From: Aurelia coerulea
Lineage: Eukaryota; Cnidaria; Scyphozoa; Semaeostomeae; Ulmaridae
Reading direction: 5' to 3'
Length of the DNA stretch: 64,000 bases
Assembly: GCA_039566865.1 (NCBI GenBank)
Contig: CM076947.1
Location: forward strand, 8,315,501 to 8,379,500
Shown here: positions 44,901 through 54,025 of the stretch, in pieces
How positions within the stretch are numbered: the first letter of the stretch is position 1
Layout of the letters: every line of letters begins with the position of its first letter
The notes under the pieces: generated by a model
Database searches by the model: none
Seen by the model: the letters and a program-made list of their open reading frames with translations, nothing else
What the model was told of the DNA's origin: nothing
Position numbers and translations under genes: made by a program

Positions 44901-46168
44901 CTGACAGAGGGCTTTTGTATGGTCATCAAATTTCAGCTGAGAGTCAACAGTGACTCCTAGCAATTTTACTTTGTCTGTAAGGGGGATGATTTTGTCATTA
45001 ATTTCGAGGATGAATTTTGGTTCCTCTCTCAGCCCTAAAAACATAACCTGAAATTTTGCAGGGTTGGCTGCCATATGATTATCTCTGAACCAGTTAAGGG
45101 TGTTACACAGGTCTTCCTCAAGGTTCAATATCACACTTTCAATATCCTTCCCAAACGTATATATCGTAGTGTCATCTGCAAAGTTACAAACTTCAGATTC
45201 TTTAACTGCGAGAAGCAGATAATTAATGAAGATATTGAAAAAAATTGGTCCAAGTACTGACCCTTGTGGAACACCTGATTTGATCCCTAGCCATTCACTA
45301 AACTCGGATCCAACTTTCACGCGCTGTTTTCTATTCGAAAGGTAGCTATGGATTAACAGTAAGCTATGTTGGCCGAATCCATTAGCTGCAAGTTTAGCTA
45401 TTAGAAGGTCGTGAGGTAGGCAGTCATAGGCCTTCGAAAGGTCATAGGCCTTCATGTTTAATGGCTTCGTGCTAGACGTTCGATCATTTTCGTTCCTTGA
45501 AGCAATCTTTTCATGCTTCTATCGATATTTTAAAACGAGGAATTATCTAGCCCTAAACCATTTAATATAACTGCTTCCTCCGGGTAATGCCGAAAATATT
45601 AACCGTCAGCTTTTGCACAAAGCTTGGTTTTGTAACAACGGCTTTAGGTTAACATTTACTGATTTTGCCTTCGGGAACATTTATTATTGGCTTAAATTAA
45701 TGAAAATTAAAAGAATAATAATGAGACGGTGGATGGCCAAGGAACATCGTCTCCTTCGTTCTTAGAAAGTGTCAAGCAAAAATATGCATGATTAGTTTTG
45801 CCAAATTTTGCCCCGCAAGTCAGAATCTACTTACCCGGTTGACCGCCATTTTGAAAATGATGACGTCATCGTTGAAAATTGCTGACATCATGAAAATGCA
45901 TATATGTATACATCATTCGAAAGCTCTCCTCCAGGCGAGCTCGAATCTGGTTTCTATATTGAAATCGGACATATACTTTAGGAGTTAGAATGATTTTTAG
46001 TCGTGAAAACGTAACTTTCTTGACGTCATCGGTCACGTGACTTCGGAACATTTTTGAAAATGTTGTAAGGGCTTAAATTATTCGTTATACCATATAATTT
46101 CATAATCAGCCGAGAAAACAAAGGTTAGGCAATGCGGTCGATGGTTTAGAAGAATTCCCTGCCTATAA
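41928..46168. mobile_element. 4.2-kb element with 325-bp inverted arms
   Basis: 41928-42252 and 45841-46168 are inverted copies (position sum 88093) with few differences. Shared landmarks are TAGGCAGGGAATTC at the outer end and AATGATGACGTCATC near the inner end. Between them lies a large minus-strand ORF. Long arms around a coding centre are the design of an autonomous DNA transposon. Flanking TSDs could not be identified, and a LINE piece has been added inside. Confidence 0.75.
42384..45455 (-). CDS. 1023-codon chimera: LINE RT part fused to an EEAD/DTD/GCDT protein
   Basis: Residues 1-213 are the palm and thumb of a LINE reverse transcriptase: DLSKAYD (5-11), GVPQGSVLGP (61-70), FADD (92-95), LLGVTVDSQLKFDDH. 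At about residue 214 (IKSNSKSTLEN) the frame passes without a stop into an unrelated protein of about 800 residues. That part holds HEEADTRLILHA (about 703), VVIVAKDTDVLVLM (about 725), LPALHALSGCDTTSYFYNVG (about 775-793) and a charged tail with a KKRKR-type nuclear signal. Spaced acidic residues with a GCD motif resemble PIN/FEN1-like nuclease folds; that is inference. Similar proteins are, to my knowledge, multicopy in cnidarians. The RT lacks its N-terminal motifs and C-terminal end, so the fusion is probably accidental, yet the whole frame is intact. A 16-bp duplication (GGTCATAGGCCTTCGA) marks its start. Confidence 0.75.
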   Translation of the reverse strand: MKAYDLSKAYDCLPHDLLIAKLAANGFGQHSLLLIHSYLSNRKQRVKVGSEFSEWLGIKSGVPQGSVLGPIFFNIFINYLLLAVKESEVCNFADDTTIYTFGKDIESVILNLEEDLCNTLNWFRDNHMAANPAKFQVMFLGLREEPKFILEINDKIIPLTDKVKLLGVTVDSQLKFDDHTKALCQKANRKVSAFSRVAPYLNHEKGKILYNTFIKSNSKSTLENVMAMQSFKDMVASLLEDVEGTEKRLTIAYLEDVSALLSMVAAVRESNIELHLQAERNMIPLTFAFNHINYARYCTYQHVLLRSWQNEQSPEFKDLNELGFGGSITGDKFSAIHGDLHTELFNREAKGTAGPYRSGFSTNVHAVNTWIATSHIHSKLRVALKQQLFLKTSSVHKENTPGGKKLHQKHVDSLKRTLRSYGTNPFSDAPAKSISTGEELNPEIANGLLAAPIIGEEKMLRFIDDRLVTGSVDFFTPIKKTKLKTGLEKVKRTPAAVTVVKEDRQAFGLLVSKAGSLEKAFTHPITTVPLSIATADSTLRQSDKATLQRFLLEESQCIKDVPPKSAVWKVDGMAAVRSLKPKPTYRAWINSLIKFVTPKAEINASEVHIVNDTYLDKSVKNDTRKKRGEPGPRVHLEVYDQNMLQGSKWHEFLYRNEKKTDLIRLIARFLKEDGCYTGAIPLVFTAGNATFQVCNGRVQEMEKCNHEEADTRLILHAAESKQDVVIVAKDTDVLVLMVWAFAFLDVEHKWFFRKEDGQFADVGEICSHFGRDICLHLPALHALSGCDTTSYFYNVGKVKLLKTVVKSPRYLALLDSLGKEKVASDSDIEDAQKFVQTVMYSGKDKESYVETRVRLYHKMKVKSSLSVPPDPHSLKQAILRAHWQTYYWLRCTEASVENLSFEGCGWKWSSEESSLKPVWFTCPQLPPSLRSRRRNKSRLSESDGADVESDSESPPAPKKRKRCTKVPKRTRRVNEDSFSNEDKETTNQSDFDLNSTGLSDEQESEWEVADFSSSEDSGDEWIP

Positions 46169-46630
46169 TAGCACAGTTTTTTATGTTTCCTCGAAACTTT
46201 TAAGAAGTATTTGTCATATAACTAGGAACAACAATAGAAATAACTTTGAAATTAACCTTCAATCATCAAATAACCATAACAACTTCGTGAAAGCCCATGG
46301 CCTCCTTAGTTTTGATTTGATGATTACAATTTTCTATCGAAACACTATACAGTGGCTAGCAAAACAATAAATGAAAGCAATCTCTGTTGAGCTCCCTTTT
46401 AAAGTAAATGAGGAAAAGTATACCCAGTTTTACATGTCTAAGTCAGGACTAATTTCAACTTCTTCTGAAACTTCAAGCTGTGTTCAAATGGATGATTTCC
46501 AACCCATGGTCATGAGTTCTGTGACACTCTTTCTAATGAATCTGATTTTCCAGAAATCACCATAATCATTGTTTTCTCTTGCAGTCAAGTGTAAATATTC
46601 TACCAACAACTTTAATGTTTTTCATTTGTG
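46169..46630. other. No recognised gene
   Basis: AT-rich interval. A 64-codon plus frame (46371-46565) has no known domain. TTTCATTTGTGTAG near 46620-46635 could be an acceptor for the next open segment. Confidence 0.35.
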
Positions 46631-46633
46631 TAG

Positions 46634-47560
46634 CTTCAGACACTACTTGGTGATTGTGCCATTGGAGAAAACCAATCAGTAGATAATTTGACACATGCAA
46701 ATGTTGAAGATGATATTTCAGTGCAGCCAGTCAATGAGTTTAGTTCTGACCGCCAGTTTGCAGGAGACAGCCAGTCCACAATTACACTAAGCCATCCAAG
46801 TCAGGACCTGTTCATGGATTCGGAGGAACTTTTTGACCAAGAAGAGCAAAAATACCAAGACAGGGAATGCCAAACGAATGATGGGGTGTTTCTATCTGAG
46901 GACGATTACAAAGTTTTAAAGAAGTTCCACCGTGACTATGAGGGGCCAAACACAGACGAGGCTAAGCGAGCTGCTGCCCTTGGAATTGTCGACCCCTCTC
47001 CTCAAATGAGAGCGAGCATGTTGGTGGCCGTAGAAGTTGGAGGTGCCCTGTTTCAAATGGGTATCAATTTCATGGTTGCCAACAGGCTCTTCTCAAATCC
47101 TGCCAATTAGGCTAACCTCCTAACGTTTGCACCCCAACCCAACCCCTTATTCAAAACAACGAAAAACATAATTGACTTGTTGCTGCTCCTCCACATTTCA
47201 AAGAGTGGAGCGGCAACACGCAATAACGACAATTCTGTGCAGCAGCTCGTTGATGCACTAACTGGAGTAGCTGCACCAGCATCAACACCAGCACATGCAG
47301 GAGGACCAGCAGCAGCACTGCAACAGCGCCATTTACCACCCGCAGCCCCACACCATGCACAAGAACATCAACAGCCACCATATCAACCACAGCAACAGCC
47401 CCATCACGCAGCTTATGCATCTCCTGCTCCACAACAGCAACCAATGTATCCACCTGCTACCCCATACCAAGAACCCACTGATGCACCTGCCGCACACGAA
47501 CAACAAAGTTATCCACCTCCTGCCGCACATCAACAACCATCATATGCACTTCCTGCCTGA
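46634..47560 (+). pseudogene. Helitron ORF3 copy D, fused to an unrelated upstream exon-like segment
   Basis: The frame is open after a TAG at 46633. The first about 90 residues are acidic (LLGDCAIGENQSVDNL, QDLFMDSEELFDQEEQKYQD, RECQTNDG) and are not ORF3. At about 46910 it joins VLKKFHRDYEGPNTDEAKRA and continues in ORF3 fashion (LGIVDPSPQMRASMLVAVEV, GALFQMGINFMVANRLFS). A TAG at 47108 interrupts it within NPAN-ANLLTFAP. The same frame then goes on through DLLLLLHISKSGAATR into a Pro/Gln-rich tail until 47560. The upstream part resembles exons that carry an ECQT/EXQT motif in many invertebrate proteins; a weak identification. This copy lacks Rep and helicase neighbours. It is in opposite orientation to copy A. 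Confidence 0.75.
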
Positions 47561-47945
47561 CACCTCCAACCTGCCTCCTCACACCTATCGATTTTCCTCA
47601 ATCAGTTTAGAATTCATGGAGCTTGTAGTGTTTGTAAAAGCTTCAGATGCCTTCTCTCGTACATTCTTTCACAAAACTTGAAAATGCAGTAATTCTGAAA
47701 ACAATCATGACAATAAAAGTGCTCTCTCTTTCTCTGTCTCTGGGATTATGGCAAATTATATAAATTCCCGTCGACCAATTCAGTTGAAAGAACTGGCAAT
47801 AACAAACATTTTATACATCTCATTTAAAATTTTTGCAAAGATTTGAGACCTATGCTGTGTATAATAGGACTTGCATAATCAACTGAGAAAATCTGTTGCA
47901 TAAAGAAATTAATCGACCGAAATCAGGCAGGTGACTCTTCCTGAC
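47561..47945. mobile_element. Insertion in ORF3 copy D
   Basis: ORF3-like sequence breaks off near 47560 and resumes at 47945-48011 (ACTCCTCCAACGTGCACCAT, which matches copy A). The break is flanked by CTTCCTGCCTGACACCTCC and CTTCCTGACTCCTCC, a possible target duplication. The insert has no coding capacity and a CT-rich run near 47725. Confidence 0.5.
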
Positions 47946-48011
47946 TCCTCCAACGTGCACCATATTCCCAACCATCAACTCCTCGCCATACAACACTGCC
48001 ATCCCATATCA

Positions 48012-49165
48012 GCTTTCTTTTTCAGCTCACATCAAATCTGCTAACTCCAAAACGAGAAAGGGCATAGGTGTGCTAAAGTATCTCTCCAAGTATTTGCCTA
48101 GACATACTCTAAACGGATTATATAAGCTCTATGTGCGGCCCCACCTGGACTGCGGGGATGTTATCTATCATATTCCAGCAAAGGCATGTGAATTCACACA
48201 AAACATCATTTTACCAAATCTAATGGAAAAACTTGAGTATGTCCAGTATTCTGCTGCTCTTGCTGTGACAGGACCTTGAAGGGGAACATCAAGTGAAAAG
48301 CTGTACACAGAGCTTGTTTGGGAATCACTAAATTCCCGCAGGTGGAGTAGATGGCTGACTTTGTTCTATAAGATTCTGAATAATATCACCCCCTTGTACA
48401 CAAAGGAGCCCATCCCACCACTTCATCAGTTGAACTACTTCCTTCGCAACCAGGATGCTATTGGGCGAATTAGGCCAAGAACAGAACAATTTAAATCTAG
48501 TTTCTATCATGACTGCATATCTGAATGGAATAAACTTGATCCTGAAATCAGGCTTACCCCATCCGTTGCTGTTTTTAAGACAAAGCTTCTTTCAATAATT
48601 TGCCCCCCTGCAACATCTGTCTTTGGTATTCATAACCCAATAGGCCTATTGTATCTTTCCCAAATACGGTCAGTCTCAGCAAACTAAATTTCCACAAATC
48701 TAAGCACAACTTCAGGGACACCGTAAACCCGATGTGTCCAACGAATGATGGTATTGAGAACATGGAGCACTTTCTGTTGCTTTGCCCTTCATTTGATAGT
48801 CAAGGACGAGATCTTCTCGCTGGAGTGTCAGATGCATTACGACCATTTGTTGAAATAAAAAGCCTTCCTAACAACGTTATTGTACAAATTGTTTTATATG
48901 GTGATAAAGACCTTTCAAGTGACGCTAATAAAAGTATACTCGAGCTGACTTTAGATTTCATCCACAAAACAGGTCGGTTTGTTTAAGATAGTTCAAACCT
49001 TTGCTTCACACCATACAGCCACAAAGCAGCCACATAGTCCTTTCATTTTTGTTTCCATTTTTTCGTTTTTTCGAGGTTATTATGTTAGTTATGTAGTTAA
49101 GTAATTTGTAAGTATAGTCTTAAATACCTCGTTCTTGTAAATTTTTATATTGAATATTCAAAAAA
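48012..49165 (+). pseudogene. 5'-truncated jockey/CR1-like LINE, 3' part
   Basis: The plus frames give the end of a non-LTR reverse transcriptase: YLPRHTLNGLYKLYVRPHLD, CGDVIYH, LEYVQYSAALAVTGP, stop, WESLNSRRWSRWL, FYHDCISEWNKLDPEIRL. After a frameshift near 48690 comes the terminal CPTNDGIENMEHFLLLCPSF zinc-knuckle-like segment and the conserved LYGDKDLSSDANKSILELTL, ending at 48986. Palm motifs are missing: typical 5' truncation. About 180 bp of 3' UTR follows, ending in an A-rich stretch at about 49165, where ORF3 copy D resumes (CCATCCCCATTATTGCCTGC, also present in copy A). LINE and ORF3 are in the same orientation. Confidence 0.85.
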
Positions 49166-49586
49166 ACAACAACAACCATCCCCATTATTGCCTGCATCAT
49201 CATCCCCCTATCCATTCTCATATCCACCACCAACATATATTGCATCTCCTGCACCATGTGCACCCAGTCCACGATGTCCACAACGTCCACCCACCAACAT
49301 ACCATCCATGCATCTCCCTCAACATTCCCTGAACATAGAAATTCCATCATACACACACATGGCAGACAATTTTCGAAGCATCCCCATGCGTTCATTCAAT
49401 CCAAGTACACCATCTCCCCATGCAACGCAGCCATCACCACCAGCCAGTACCAACCCACTGAAAGGTCAATCACCACCCCCTCAAGCAGACACACTTCCTA
49501 CCACAAAAGCAAAGAAGAAGAAGGAGAAGCCACAACCTAACCAATTATCCACGCCAGCACCACCAATTACGCTTCCGGAATCATAG
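49166..49586 (+). pseudogene. ORF3 copy D, C-terminal Pro-rich tail
   Basis: The frame reads PASSSPYPFSYPPPTYIASP, HLPQHSLNIEIPSYTHMADN and FRSIPMRSFN, then NPLKGQSPPPQADTLPTTKA, KKKKEKPQ and the stop at 49586. LPQ.(N/S)L.I.IPSY.HM...FRSIP is shared with copy A, showing that the tail is not only low-complexity: a short conserved block sits near its end. Separated from the copy D body by the LINE. Confidence 0.8.
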
Positions 49587-49734
49587 AAGGAAGACGTGTT
49601 TTAGTTTGCTCTGAATTTTATCCAAATTGATATGTTTTAACACAAGTTATATTTACCGTGGATATTTAGTAGTATTATTTGTCCAAGCTCTTTTACATTT
49701 TTCGCTGGTTATTCACGTAATGGATTTGAATGCA

Positions 49735-50730
49735 CACCAGAAATGAGTAAATATACTTTGAATGAAAGAAGAATGTGCATCACGATAGTGTCGCCTGTGG
49801 ATGAAGTCCCCTCGTGGATTTTGCGCTTTGACAATCGTTATGGAAATCAATTTGATGGCTTTGCTGTGGAAAAAAGATGATAATGGTAAGAAGACCTCTT
49901 TCTCCATCATTAATCATTCGGCAAGAAAACCAAAGAAGCCAGTTGTCACTTTGAATCTTTATTCAACAGGAACTATCATGGCACAGGGCCAAGAAACATC
50001 ATTGTCAATCTGGAAAGAACTTGAAATGGAGAATGTTTTCAAAGTTAAGGAAGGTAGATAAAACCAGAAGATTCTCTTAAAAATTTCATTGAAAGACCGC
50101 AGATTGTTAGCCCTATTAATCCTCTGCCAGAAAACATTCCACTGCCTAAAGATGACTCTGATTCCGAATCCGAATTAAATATCGATACCGATCACATCAT
50201 CAAAATGAAAGCAAACCAATTAGATAAGTACTCCCAAGCTCACACGTTAGATAAAATACTTGATCGCTTGGTTAACCTAGAAAATTATAATATAAATCTT
50301 AAAAACACAATTACGCAGTTGACATCAGACTTCTCCGAAAATTTTGTTGAAATCTTCACATTAAAAAAATGACAACGAAGCACTGCGCGATTCAATCAGT
50401 GAACTGAAATCAGCCAAAGTTAAAATCTCCCAACCTACTTGCTGTGAAACGGATACAAATAATCTTCAAAAGAAAATTAAATCATTGGAGAAAAGGTTTG
50501 GTGATTTAAAATCAATGGTGACCGACCTAAATAAAGATCATAGTGAATTGCATCAACAGTATTTAAATTTTTTGGAAAATTATAATGATGGAATTTGTTG
50601 CGACAAAACTGGTGAACACCTTTTCCAGAAACGCCTTTCTGCACAATGCAAAAGGATGTGCTCCTTGCGCAAGATGATGTGCAAAAACTTCAAACAAATT
50701 TTGATGCCCTTAAAACAAGATGAATGATAA
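49735..50730 (+). pseudogene. LINE ORF1-like remnant
   Basis: The plus frames give TLNERRMCITIVSP, VTLNLYSTGTIMAQGQETSL and SIWKELEMENVFKVKEG, then a coiled-coil-like region (ANQLDKYSQAHTLDKILDRL; MEKRFGDLKSMVTDLNKDH) with several stops and frameshifts. The VT.N.Y.TGT.M.QG block is common in the first ORF of cnidarian LINE-like elements as I know them. No ORF2 follows before a different element begins near 51060. Dead copy. Confidence 0.5.
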
Positions 50731-51055
50731 GCTCAACCATTTTACCCTGTAGTCTTGAAATGGAAGAGTCAGTTGGCAAAGATCTACTTGTAAACCTACT
50801 AACTTTGTATGTTAAAGTATGATCATTCTCTTATGCTAAAGATGTTATAAATCCATTATAGACAAAGGAAAAAAAGCAAAATCCCGCTCATTAAGAAATG
50901 AGTTACATAAGGCAAGTGATAAGCCAATAGTTGCAGAATGAGGTCAAAGACTGCTCCAGATTTACATTTATTATCACTCATTATTTGTGTGATTCTACAT
51001 GGTGTGGTTCTAGTTTTTGGATGATTGATTGTCAAATTAAATAGAGCCAGCACAG

Positions 51056-51559
51056 ATTCAAGTTTTTGACGAGTTAGTTGCAGGGTTTGACAACAAGAAC
51101 AGAACTTTGTATAGTGATGGAACATCAAAAAAAGGTCACTCTTATATTACCTTTGATATTGTTAATGTTGCTGGATTGCATAAAGTTTCTTCTGGGCATG
51201 CCGAATCTCAGTTGAAAGTGTTGGAAAATTTTCTTGAAGATGTTTCTGCTATATTGGAAAGGCAAAGTGAGGACAAAGATGAGGAAAAGGAAGACAACAC
51301 TGTAAACAAAATTTTGAAAAGCCTTAAAAACGTAATTTCAGACAGATGTGCTGGTCAAAAATTAAATAATCTGTTCATCAATTACAGCAAAGAAATGTTA
51401 CCAACAGTTGTTGAAGAATGGGAGTCACTGTCAGAAGAGGAAAGAGAAAAGATGTCCAAAATTAATGAATGTGTTTGTGCGTTGCATTTTCTTGTTGGTT
51501 TGGCTGATCAAGTTGAGGCCTGCTGCAAAATTTGGGACACTTTATGTTGGGGGGGATAA
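51056..51559 (+). pseudogene. Fragment of an element-encoded protein (unknown family)
   Basis: The frame contains NRTLYSDGTSKKGHSYITFD, GLHKVSSGHAESQLKVLENF, KNVISDRCAGQKLNNLFINY and LPTVVEEWESLSEEEREKMS. The D-G-T, then S-D-R-x-A-x-x-x-L-N pattern resembles the central part of transposase-derived proteins that are multicopy in cnidarians, with Asp residues as possible catalytic positions. It ends at a stop at 51557. The next sequence, after about 60 bp, is Helitron helicase. Identity and function uncertain. Confidence 0.45.
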
Positions 51560-52037
51560 CAAAGCTGGGTTATTGGCAACAAAGTGGAGAAATAGTAAAG
51601 AAATCGGGTTTCCGTCCCCACAGGCGTGCTAACATGTACCTATAGAGCCAAGTATGAAGTGTCAGTAACCTGTGACACTGTGCACAGCCTTTTCCTGTTT
51701 CAGTCACATCATACCACAACTCTGGAAATTAACTGGCTGCTTTCTCAATATGATGTCATCTTTATTGATGAAATCTCAAAGATTTCTGTGAAAATCTTCC
51801 ATCATATCATTGCGACATGGGAGAAGCTTGATCGCCGCCCATTACTTGTCTTGTCTAGTGATTTTAAGCAACAGCAGCCCATTGCTACTGTCAACAAACG
51901 TACGACACAAGTAGCAAATATCTCATCTTGTCAGCATTGCACGCCCCTCACTACCAAATTTACAATGACATCCCAATAAAGAGTGCAGGACAAGCAGCTC
52001 CTTAACTTCCTGCACCACATCCGATATGCTGCACCTA

Positions 52038-53185
52038 CAGTAAAAACCCGCATATAAGAACCATCCACTTATAAGAGCATAAGGCCTAAAATGTTCTAAT
52101 TTCACCCCATTACAGAAGCACCTATTCATCCTGAAATTTAAGGAAGGTTCTTATCTTAAAAAAATTTAAATGTAAACTACTGGTTGGTAAAATGTGATAA
52201 AATTTGTTAAGAGATTTAGCCAGATACAAAGCATTTGCAAAAAAATTCTTGTTTGTATACCGGGTGAGTCAGAAAAAACGTGGGGTGTTTGGCGGACTGT
52301 GACGTCGCGTTTAGCCACCCGACCGTTGTAAACTAATTTATTCTGTGCAGCCATAAATCTGACTTAGATCATAAACTTTTCCCCATCAAAATCGGTCATG
52401 TGATTCATTATTTAAAAAAGATTTCCTTCCTAAAACTTTGTATGGGAGTCTTGCAAACTGAGGAAACCTTTAACCATGCCCCTTCAGGGTTTTAGCCTTG
52501 CCAAAGCTGCAGGTACACGTGGTATTATCTGGGGAGCATGAAACAGTTCGGAAATAGTGTTTTCTCCCCTGGGATGCCTTGCCACGTCAAAGAGAATATG
52601 TTTGAGAAACAGTAAAAACGCATACTTCTTTGTGTTGTAAAGAGCTTTATGTCAACAAGATCAACACGATGTTTCATGACAAAACTATTTCATTCTCCCC
52701 TGATAATACCACGTGTACCTGCAGCTTTGGCAAGGGCGAAATGCCGAAGGGGCTCAATCAAAGATTTCATAAGTTTGCAAAACTCCCATATACAACGTCT
52801 TACAAAGAAAACATTTTCTGACTAATACATCAAGTGACCGATTTCGATGGGGAAAGGCTTATGATCTAAGTTAGACCTCTGGCTTCAAGGAAAAATTTAG
52901 TTCGCTATGATCGGGTGGCTGAACGCAATGTCACAATCCGCCAAACACCCTACGTTTTTTCTGACTCACCCGGTATTGTTCTTTAGAAAATTGTGTCATG
53001 ATTTTGAGTCAGTGAAAACCTTTTTTTCTGATATTTGGCATAAATTCCCAAAGATCTGTAATTAATTCTTTGATAAGAACCTATTTAAGAACCTTGCATC
53101 CTGTTTTCAAGAATAGTAACATATGCATAAGAACCTTAACAGGGTGATTTCAAAATGTAAGATTCTCATATGCGGGTTTTTACTG
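52038..53185. mobile_element. 1148-bp TA-type element, CAGTAAAAACCCGCATATAAG ends
   Basis: Inverted ends CAGTAAAAACCCGCATAT(A/G)AGAA. Left flank TA (52036-52037), right flank TG (53186-53187). Reading the host helicase across the gap works only if the right TG was TA, so a mutated 2-bp TSD is likely. Another copy of one end is at 25377-25520. Tc1/pogo-like, non-autonomous. It contains a second MITE. Confidence 0.85.
52260..52973. mobile_element. 714-bp MITE, CCGGGTGAGTCAGAAAAAACG ends, TA target
   Basis: Ends CCGGGTGAGTCAGAAAAAAC, inverted and exact, flanked by TA at 52258-52259 and 52974-52975. Inverted similarity extends about 60 bp inward (GTGTTTGGCGGA, TCTGACTCACC). Same terminal family as 13-629 and 61666-62393. 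Nested in the 1148-bp element. Confidence 0.9.
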
Positions 53186-53893
53186 TGCGGAAGAGATGCT
53201 ACAAGATCTTTGTGAAGGACGTACACTCTCTATATCTTCTGAAATAACAGCAACAAGTTATACCAAACTGCAATTACATCTAGATGCATTAACCATCACA
53301 ATGACAAGAAAGGGTGCGTCCTTCAGCAACAATGTAATCATTATGAACTTACCCATCACTCCTCCATTAGCTCTAATAGTTATGGACAATGAGCAACTTG
53401 TCCCTCTTCACATTGGAATGAAGCTGATGCTAACTCAAAATATAAACAAATCCATTGGATTTGTAAATGGACAAATTGTTACTGTCTCTGCAGTCTCAGG
53501 CAGTACCATTACAGCATCTCATCCTTGAGGCTCTATTATAAATATATTTCCAGTCACACGTCTCACCAATGACATCCCAACAACTGTGTATCCATGCTTA
53601 CCAGGTTATGCAACAACTATTTCCAAGATTCAAGGGCAAACACTGGAGAAAGTGATATCTGGCTTGATACTCCTACAACACCAGCAGGAACTGCATATGT
53701 GGCATTGTGACACCACTGTTAACGACGCAATTCTCTGCAGCTACATACATATTATAGAATATGCTAAATCCAGCATTGATATTGCTCTGCAACAATTATT
53801 AAATTTACACAAAAACGAAGAAAAGCCAAAAAACAACAAAAAACCAAAAAAAAAAAAATACAAAACACTTCTTGAAACCACCACTTTGACGTA

Positions 53894-54025
53894 GTAAGTT
53901 ATTATTACAAACTAAGAGTGGTTATTCTACACCTGCAATACTTATATCATGTGTTACTTTTTACAATGTCTTTATGTACTCTCCCTTCTCATGTGATAAT
54001 TTATGCCTGTTCTCTCTGTTTACAG
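53894..54025 (+). promoter_or_regulatory. Putative intron before ORF3 (copy C)
   Basis: CCACTTTGACGTA is followed by GTAAGT at 53894, and TTCTCTCTGTTTACAG ends directly before ATG (54026). Same arrangement as in copy A on the other strand. Confidence 0.5.

Larger units (their letters stand above)
51617..53894 (+). pseudogene. Helitron PIF1-type helicase, copy C, split by an insertion
   Basis: The left piece (51617-52037) reads PTGVLTCTYRAKYEVSVTCD, DVIFIDEIS (Walker B), LVLSSDFKQQQPIATV and ends near HHIRYAAPT. After the element 52038-53185 the frame resumes EEMLQDLCEGRTL (53188), LPLALIVMDNEQ-like LALIVMDNEQLVPLHIGMKL, MLTQNINKSIGFVNGQIVTV, a TGA at 53526, and ATTISKIQGQTLEKV. Walker A is missing at the truncated start. 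Across the insertion the protein becomes AAPTEEM, matching SPTEDM of copy A. The C-terminus after the last motif is replaced by a Lys-rich tail ending at 53894. ORF3 copy C follows on the same strand, repeating the gene order of copy A. Confidence 0.9.
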
